Shown here: in pieces, positions 58,935 through 64,000 of the stretch | Numbering within the stretch: the first letter of the stretch is position 1 | How the letters are laid out: each line of letters begins with the position of its first letter | Assembly: GCF_900103125.1 (NCBI RefSeq) | Contig: NZ_FNJV01000010.1 | Span: 1-64,000, forward strand | Reading direction: 5' to 3' | Origin: Mucilaginibacter sp. OK268 | GTDB taxonomy: Bacteria > Bacteroidota > Bacteroidia > Sphingobacteriales > Sphingobacteriaceae | Length of the DNA: 64,000 nucleotides | Translations under genes and position numbers: made by a program | Notes under the pieces: model-generated | The model's input: the letters and a program-made list of their open reading frames with translations, nothing else | What the model was told of the DNA's origin: nothing | The model's database searches: none

Positions 58935-60191
58935 CTATCGGAAAATATAATTTACGCCTGCTTGCAATGCAGACTGATCTGCCGAATAATAAATGTATTT
59001 GGTGAGTGATGATGGCAGCCAGTAAGTTCCGTAAACCTCTATCCGCTTATTGATCTGTACCCCTGCTTTTACCGGCACTGCAAATTCAAAACTCTGAAAA
59101 GAGGGGTAATTGCTTTGATTTACAACGGCGCCAAAGTTGTAAGTGGTTGAATAATTGTAATTGTTGTATTTATAAATATTCATGGCCAGGCCCAGGTCAA
59201 TAAAAGCTTTCAACTTATCGGTAGAGTAAAAACTATACATTACCTGCGGTATGGCAGCAAAGTGATATATTTTAACATCAAGGGCGTTTACGGTAGAATT
59301 AAGACCGGTTAAGGCTTCAGAAAGCAGGTAATGATTAATAGCCCCTGTGAGTTCCAGTCTGAAAAGCAGCTTTTCTGTATATTTATTAACCAGGATATCC
59401 ATCCCCGCTGCGATCACTGGCGAAAAAACATTGTCATGTACACCATTACTAAACGGGCCTGCGCCGGCAGAACTATTAAACTGAAGCTTACTGTAACGAA
59501 CACCCGCTCCTGCGAAAAAACGAATACCAGAGGTGGAGGTGACGGTTTGCTGGCTTGCTTTACCGCCGTTTAGCGCGACGGCAACTGATGTAAGGTCACT
59601 TTCAGCATAATTGGCCTTCTGTATCCTGGTAAGAATTTTAGTATCACCTGGCAGATATTGATAGGCCAGTCTTAATAACTGGTTGATGTAGCCATTAACA
59701 CTGGCAACAGACTGGCGCTCGTCATTTAAATACTGGTATTGCCTCAGATATTCAATGGTATGGGTATGCTTGTTAAGCAAATAATAGCAGGATTTCACTT
59801 TGTCTGTCCACATATAAAGCGAAACGTTTCTGCCATTAACTAAGTTCTTCAGGAAAACGGTATCGGTGGTGTAAGCGGTATCCAACGTGTGGCTTAGTTG
59901 AGCCAGTTCAATCGGGCTGGTGCTTATGTTAACTATAAATTTGTCGTAATACTCGGCATTCGTTATCGCGAAGCCATTGGCGTTTACCACTGTGAACTTT
60001 TGTGGGGTGGCAGTCTGCGTTTGTTTAAAGGTGATCTCGCGAGGGTTTCTGACCCATTCGCGGTAATCTACAAAGCCTTTAAGGGTGTCATTTTTACTGT
60101 CAATAACGTAGCCGGGTTTGTAATTGCTTTGGGCGTGTAAAAAAAGCGGGGCCTGTGACAACAAAAGCAGCAGGCAAAATAATTGTTTCAT
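58935..60191 (-). CDS. Outer-membrane protein with N-terminal plug-like region and beta-barrel
   Basis: This 418-residue protein has a signal peptide (FCLLLLLSQAPLFLHAQ). Residues 20-215 are mixed alpha/beta (KPGYVIDSKNDTLKGFVDYR; LSLYMWTDKVKSCYYLLNKH-like), and residues 220-418 form a barrel ending with a terminal aromatic-rich strand (LQAGVNYIFR). The first part resembles a domain found before many Bacteroidota barrels, in which a phrase like 'G.I....DT..G.I.Y..W..NP..I.F' recurs. Role unknown. Confidence 0.75.
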   Translation of the reverse strand: MKQLFCLLLLLSQAPLFLHAQSNYKPGYVIDSKNDTLKGFVDYREWVRNPREITFKQTQTATPQKFTVVNANGFAITNAEYYDKFIVNISTSPIELAQLSHTLDTAYTTDTVFLKNLVNGRNVSLYMWTDKVKSCYYLLNKHTHTIEYLRQYQYLNDERQSVASVNGYINQLLRLAYQYLPGDTKILTRIQKANYAESDLTSVAVALNGGKASQQTVTSTSGIRFFAGAGVRYSKLQFNSSAGAGPFSNGVHDNVFSPVIAAGMDILVNKYTEKLLFRLELTGAINHYLLSEALTGLNSTVNALDVKIYHFAAIPQVMYSFYSTDKLKAFIDLGLAMNIYKYNNYNYSTTYNFGAVVNQSNYPSFQSFEFAVPVKAGVQINKRIEVYGTYWLPSSLTKYIYYSADQSALQAGVNYIFR

Positions 60192-60302
60192 TTATAAGAA
60201 TTAGGTTTACAAAAGTATCAAATAAAGTAACAGAAGTACCGGGCGCGAAAATTCATCTAAAAAATTTAATGAATCCGCAATCGTAAATGCTAATTAATTT
60301 AG

Positions 60303-60565
60303 TAAATTTGTATGGATAATAGCCCTGCTTTTTTACAGAAAGCAGGGCTGTTTAATTAAGGAAAAAAGATAACAAAAACCGGTAGTTTGGTGTATATGTA
60401 ATTGATTATTAATTTATTGATACTTTTTAAATCTTTTAGAATATGCCAAAAATTTGTTAAAAAGTGTTAAAATCGATGGTTTTGGATAAATTTTAAGTGG
60501 TTATTTGTCCGTTTTTGCCCCCTTTTTAGCCTAAAAAATGTTAAAATCATACCTTTAAAAAGTTT
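60303..60565 (+). ncRNA. Hairpin plus AT-rich conserved unit, copy 3 (candidate RNA)
   Basis: TAAATTTG (60303-60310) is a consensus -7 box, although no -33 TTG was found. An 11-bp hairpin follows (60321-60331 with 60339-60349, stem AGCCCTGCTTT), then TTTAATTAAGGAAAAAAG and the AT-rich block with AAAAATTTGTTAAAAAGTG and a second AAAATGTTAAAAT. The gap 60192-60613 holds this unit, then TCACTAATT words (60574-60607), and no gene. Confidence 0.45.
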
Positions 60566-60613
60566 TAAAAAATCACTAATTCAATAAATCAGTAATTCAC
60601 TAATTAAACACCC

Positions 60614-60958
60614 GTGGGAAAACTTGTAGAAGAATTTGACGCCTATCGTACCAAAATGAACGACAGGATCATGGAGACCGCCAACACCAATATTAAACGC
60701 TTTTTCGCGCTGGATACCACAAGCTACGCCGATGGCGCGCTGGATGTTAAAACCAAAGAAATGCTGGGCCTGGTAGCCAGTATGGTTTTACGCTGCGACG
60801 ATTGCATCAAATACCACCTGGGCAAATGCCATGAAGCCGGTGTAAACAGCGATGAAATGAACGAGATATTCATGATAGCCAACCTGGTAGGCGGCTCCAT
60901 CGTAATACCTCATTACCGCAGAGCGGTGGAGTATTGGGATGAGTTGAATGAAGCGTAG
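60614..60958 (+). CDS. Carboxymuconolactone decarboxylase-family (AhpD-like) protein
   Basis: This 114-residue helical protein carries the AhpD-type motif LRCDDCIKYHLGKC (C-x-x-C with a His three residues on), which gives peroxidase or disulfide chemistry rather than decarboxylation. The start is GTG at 60614, right after a word-repeat stretch. It stands alone. It may help remove peroxides. Confidence 0.88.
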   Translation: MGKLVEEFDAYRTKMNDRIMETANTNIKRFFALDTTSYADGALDVKTKEMLGLVASMVLRCDDCIKYHLGKCHEAGVNSDEMNEIFMIANLVGGSIVIPHYRRAVEYWDELNEA

Positions 60959-61020
60959 CAAGTTTCGGGTTGGAGTATGTAAATTGGAAGTTAACTTTAA
61001 CTCCAGATAAAACACCACCA

Positions 61021-61115
61021 CGTCATTGCGAGGCACGAAGCAATCCCCAATAGGCAAGGCAACCCTGTAAGTTTGCTCTGTATAGTTAGGGATTGCTTCG
61101 TGCCTCGCAATGACG
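61021..61115. repeat. GTCATTGCGAGGC palindrome upstream of tag
   Basis: CGTCATTGCGAGGCACGAAG and CTTCGTGCCTCGCAATGACG form perfect ends, with CAATCCCCAATAGG opposite TTAGGGATTG inside. Confidence 0.8.
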
Positions 61116-61141
61116 AATATTATAACTTTAAATCAATAGAT

Positions 61142-61723
61142 ATGGCTACTTCTGACTCAAGACTTTCGACTTCCGACTTAAAACGTTGTTCCTGGGCTGG
61201 GACTGATCCGCTGTACATGGAGTACCATGATAAAGAATGGGGAAAAGAAGTTCATGATGATAAAACGCTGTTTGAATTTCTGATACTCGAATCCGCACAG
61301 GCTGGCTTAAGCTGGATCACTATTTTGCGCCGCAGGGAAGGGTACCGGAAAGCGTTTGCCGGCTTTGACGTAAAAAAAGTAGCCGCCTTTACGGATGAGG
61401 ATGTAGAGCACCTGATGCAGGATACTGGTATCATCCGTAATCGGCTAAAGATACTGGCTGCTATTAGCAATGCCCGCTTGTTTATCAAAATACAGGAGGA
61501 GTTTGGCTCGTTTGATAAATACCTGTACGGCTTTATGCCCGATGGCATGTCCCTGATCAATCACCCCGAAAGAAATATTCCTGCCAGTACGCCCATATCT
61601 GATGCCATCAGCAAGGATATGAAAAAACGGGGCTTTAAATTTTTCGGCACTACCATTTGCTATGCGCACATGCAAGCTACCGGTATGGTGAATGATCACC
61701 TGGCCAGCTGCGATTTTAGATAG
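61142..61723 (+). CDS. tag: DNA-3-methyladenine glycosylase I
   Basis: This 193-residue enzyme excises 3-methyladenine from DNA. It has the zinc-ligand cysteine and core motif in RCSWAGTDPLYMEYHDKEWG, the helix-hairpin-helix region, and the C-terminal CYAHMQATGMVNDHLASC with the other zinc ligands. The first 13 residues (ATSDSRLSTSDLK) are read from GACTTTCGACTTCCGACTT words, so the family's normal start (Arg-Cys-Ser-Trp) has gained a repeat-derived leader. ATG 61142 is the likely start; the frame runs further upstream only through the palindrome. Confidence 0.93.
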   Translation: MATSDSRLSTSDLKRCSWAGTDPLYMEYHDKEWGKEVHDDKTLFEFLILESAQAGLSWITILRRREGYRKAFAGFDVKKVAAFTDEDVEHLMQDTGIIRNRLKILAAISNARLFIKIQEEFGSFDKYLYGFMPDGMSLINHPERNIPASTPISDAISKDMKKRGFKFFGTTICYAHMQATGMVNDHLASCDFR

Positions 61724-61724
61724 C

Positions 61725-61864
61725 ACTAATTACACGAATGATATCGAATTGCACGAATTAATTATAGAGCTGATAAATGATTCCTTTGTGTCTATAAATA
61801 CTATTTTTGCATATAACCATTGTACCCTAAATTCGTGTAATTCGAATAAATAAGTGCAATTAGT
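61725..61864. repeat. ACTAATTACACGAAT element without a gene
   Basis: The left arm ACTAATTACACGAATGATAT onward (61725-61760) is answered in reverse complement by ATTCGTGTAATTCG and CAATTAGT at 61828-61864. These are the words that bound the GxxExxY element at 27197-27752. The loop contains TATTTTTG (61802-61809), a possible -7 box for polA, 67 bases before its ATG. Confidence 0.75.
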
Positions 61865-61875
61865 GTAAAATATCA

Positions 61876-64000
61876 ATGAAAAAACTATTTCTTTTGGATG
61901 GCATGGCCCTTATTTACCGGGCGCATTTTGCTTTAAGTAAAAGTCCGCGGTTTACGTCGAATGGCTTGAACACCTCTGCTGTAATGGGTTTTACCAATAC
62001 TCTGCTGGATGTTTTGAAAAAAGAAAAGCCAACACATATGGCTGTAGTATTTGATACCGAAGCCCCAACCGAACGCCATACCGATTATGAGGCATACAAG
62101 GCTCACCGTGAGGCCATGCCCGAGGATCTGTCCAAAGCCCTGCCTTATGTGATCAAGGTGATACTGGGTTTCAACATCCCGGTGATCACTTCTGATGGTT
62201 ATGAGGCTGATGATATCATTGGAACCCTGGCCAAAAAGGCCGAACAAAAAGGCTACCAGGTGTATTGCATGACACCCGATAAGGATTTCGCGCAGTTGGT
62301 ATCCGAAAATATCCGCATCTACAAGCCGGCCCGTATGGGTAACGAAATGGAGATCCTGGGCGTGAAGGAGGTACTGGAGAAATGGGAAATTGAACGCGTA
62401 GAACAGGTTATAGATATCTTGGGTTTATGGGGCGATGCGGTTGATAATATTCCCGGCATTCCCGGTATTGGCGAAAAAACAGCCAAAGCGCTCATCAAAC
62501 AATATGGGTCGATGGAGGAGATCATTGCCCATAGCCACGAGTTAAAAGGCAAGCAGCGTGAAAATGTAGAAAATTTCGCGGAGCAGGGCCTGTTATCTAA
62601 AAAGCTGGCTACCATTCTGTTAAATGTGCCTGTAGAACTGGATGAAGAAGGCCTGGAAATGGGCGCGCCAAGCAAAGACCTACTGGAGCCACTTTTTGCC
62701 GAACTGGAGTTTCGTACTTTAGGGCGCCGTGTTTTTGGCGACGATTTCAGCGTTACCGAGATGAAGGCCGTTTCAGTTCAAACAGATCTGTTTGGCGATC
62801 CGGTAGCCACCGCCCGCACCACTATGACTGTTGATGTGGAGGATATTTATGAACCACCTGTCACCGCTGCCAAAAACATTGATAACGTACCGCATGAGTA
62901 TCACCTGGCGGATACATTAGAGAAACGCGCGGAGCTAATATCCCTATTGCTCAAACAGCAAACCATCTGCTTTGATACCGAAACTACCGGCACCGATGCC
63001 AACAATTGTGAGCTGGTGGGCCTATCCTTCGCGATAAAACCTGGTGAGGCCTGGTATGTACCCGTTCCGGAAAATCAGGATGATGCCAGGAGTATCGCGA
63101 CCGAATTTAAGCCGGTACTGGAGCATGAAGGCATCAGCAAAATAGGGCAAAATATTAAATATGATGTCCTGGTGTTGAAATGGTATGGCATCCAGGTAAA
63201 AGGCAGCCTGTTTGATACCATGATGGCCCACTATGTGATCGATCCGGATACCCGTCATGGTATGGATATCCTTTCAGAAAACTACCTGGGTTATAAACCG
63301 GTTTCTATCACTACGCTTATTGGCCCCAAAGGGAAAAACCAGGGCAATATGCGCGATGTAGAGATCGAAAAAATAAAAGAATACGCGGCAGAGGATGCAG
63401 ACATCACCCTACAGCTTAAGGCCATTTTTGAGCCTAAATTAAAACAGGTAGAGAGTGAAAAGCTGATTAATGAAATTGAGCATCCACTGATATATGTGCT
63501 GGCCGATATGGAGTTTGAGGGCGTAAAAATTGACCACGATACCCTGCGTGAATTCTCCAAACAACTGGAAACCGACATTGCCGGCTTTGAAAAAACAGTA
63601 TATGAAAAAGCTGGTGTGCGGTTCAATATCGCATCGCCAAAACAACTGGGCGAGGTGCTGTTTGAAAAGCTGATGCTTGATCCCAAAGCCAAAAAAACCA
63701 AAACCGGGCAATACCAAACCGGCGAGGATGTATTATTATCCCTGGCGGCCAAAAGCGATATTGTTAGGGATATCCTGGATTTCCGCCAGTTACAAAAACT
63801 CAAGTCTACTTATGTAGATGCGTTGCCAACTATGGTGAACCCTAAAACCGGTCGTGTGCATACTTCCTACAACCAGGCAGTGGCAGCAACCGGACGTTTG
63901 AGCAGTGTGAATCCTAACTTACAAAATATCCCTATCCGTACCGAGCGTGGTCGCGAAGTGAGGAAAGCTTTTATTCCCCGCGATAGCGGGCACAGTATTG
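61876..64000 (+). CDS. polA: DNA polymerase I (partial, runs off the window)
   Basis: The first 708 codons are present. Residues 1-290 form the 5' nuclease (KKLFLLDGMALIYRAHFAL; YEADDIIGTLAKKAEQKGY; TPDKDFAQLV; GIPGIGEKTAKALI). Residues about 355-540 are the 3'-5' proofreading domain; its metal-binding motif is intact as CFDTETTGTDANN near residue 365, unlike the dead versions of many relatives. The polymerase domain is entered (SYNQAVAATGRLSSVNPNLQ; NIPIRTERGREVRKAF). The gene should end about 230 codons beyond the edge. Confidence 0.96.
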   Translation, partial: MKKLFLLDGMALIYRAHFALSKSPRFTSNGLNTSAVMGFTNTLLDVLKKEKPTHMAVVFDTEAPTERHTDYEAYKAHREAMPEDLSKALPYVIKVILGFNIPVITSDGYEADDIIGTLAKKAEQKGYQVYCMTPDKDFAQLVSENIRIYKPARMGNEMEILGVKEVLEKWEIERVEQVIDILGLWGDAVDNIPGIPGIGEKTAKALIKQYGSMEEIIAHSHELKGKQRENVENFAEQGLLSKKLATILLNVPVELDEEGLEMGAPSKDLLEPLFAELEFRTLGRRVFGDDFSVTEMKAVSVQTDLFGDPVATARTTMTVDVEDIYEPPVTAAKNIDNVPHEYHLADTLEKRAELISLLLKQQTICFDTETTGTDANNCELVGLSFAIKPGEAWYVPVPENQDDARSIATEFKPVLEHEGISKIGQNIKYDVLVLKWYGIQVKGSLFDTMMAHYVIDPDTRHGMDILSENYLGYKPVSITTLIGPKGKNQGNMRDVEIEKIKEYAAEDADITLQLKAIFEPKLKQVESEKLINEIEHPLIYVLADMEFEGVKIDHDTLREFSKQLETDIAGFEKTVYEKAGVRFNIASPKQLGEVLFEKLMLDPKAKKTKTGQYQTGEDVLLSLAAKSDIVRDILDFRQLQKLKSTYVDALPTMVNPKTGRVHTSYNQAVAATGRLSSVNPNLQNIPIRTERGREVRKAFIPRDSGHSI

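Noticed and set aside
61073..61141. Longer start for Tag
   Set aside because: The extension reads through a GTCATTGCGAGGC palindrome arm and has no counterpart in the family.
1..64000. tRNA, rRNA or complete IS elements
   Set aside because: Reading the gaps showed no cloverleaf with a CCA-type acceptor, no rRNA-like stretch and no transposase or integrase gene; a dedicated tRNA scan could still find one that I missed.

Overview
The window looks like chromosome of a Bacteroidota bacterium of the Sphingobacteriaceae type (Mucilaginibacter/Pedobacter-like). The signs are TAnnTTTG promoter boxes, a one-subunit cytochrome b for succinate dehydrogenase, a fused aspartate kinase/homoserine dehydrogenase, many lipoproteins and outer-membrane barrels, and DUF6428, DUF5808, DUF1080 and DUF4349 proteins. 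No rRNA, tRNA, phage or complete IS was seen.

Layout. 0.3-3.2 kb: arsenic operon on the minus strand (arsR, DUF6428, an ArsN2-ArsC fusion, acr3) with two matching operator-like sites. 3.6-5.7 kb: cysE, cysM and a small DUF5808 gene. 6.5-9.3 kb: GH43, RNA helicase and CBS protein on the minus strand. 9.6-14.0 kb: a phospholipase A-like barrel, then a likely periplasmic 3-ketoglycoside module (DUF1080, GMC oxidoreductase, gluconate dehydrogenase subunit 3-like). 14.4-25.7 kb: Gre-like factor, RRM protein, hydrolase, flippase-like protein, glycosyltransferases, ABC permease, PP2C phosphatase, rnhB, gcvT, comB. 25.9-34.2 kb: DUF4349 lipoprotein, MazG-like, GxxExxY nuclease-like protein, dtd, a PLP lyase, two secreted proteins of unknown function and rsgA. 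34.4-39.6 kb: thr operon with a leader peptide and attenuator. 39.7-45 kb: lipoprotein, HAD phosphatase and sdhCAB, with an extra four-helix-bundle gene between sdhA and sdhB. 45.3-64 kb: pdeM, a two-component pair, a B12-binding protein plus enoyl-CoA hydratase, an NtrC-like regulator with a tiny DHp-like partner, AI-2E, YtxH and holin-like envelope genes, trmB, an alkyltransferase-like protein, a VOC protein, a barrel, an AhpD-like protein, tag and the start of polA.

The gaps between these housekeeping genes hold several dispersed repeat families. (1) Elements of about 75-560 bp whose ends are inverted repeats built from reiterated 8-12 nt words; most are empty, but one encloses a GxxExxY (RecB-like nuclease signature) gene and another encloses a four-helix-bundle gene inside the sdh operon. 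(2) Three copies of a roughly 260-nt unit with a hairpin and an AT-rich conserved tail, two with an apparent promoter; a candidate non-coding RNA family. (3) Two copies of a ~300-bp repeat with duplicated ends. (4) REP-like long palindromes ending in GTCATTGCGAGG, or built on CTGTCGAAG. Some repeat sequence has become coding sequence at gene ends (ThrB, Tag, Dtd, a signal peptide). The word-built elements that carry genes, the RNA-like unit and the thr attenuator are the strongest candidates for new biology.
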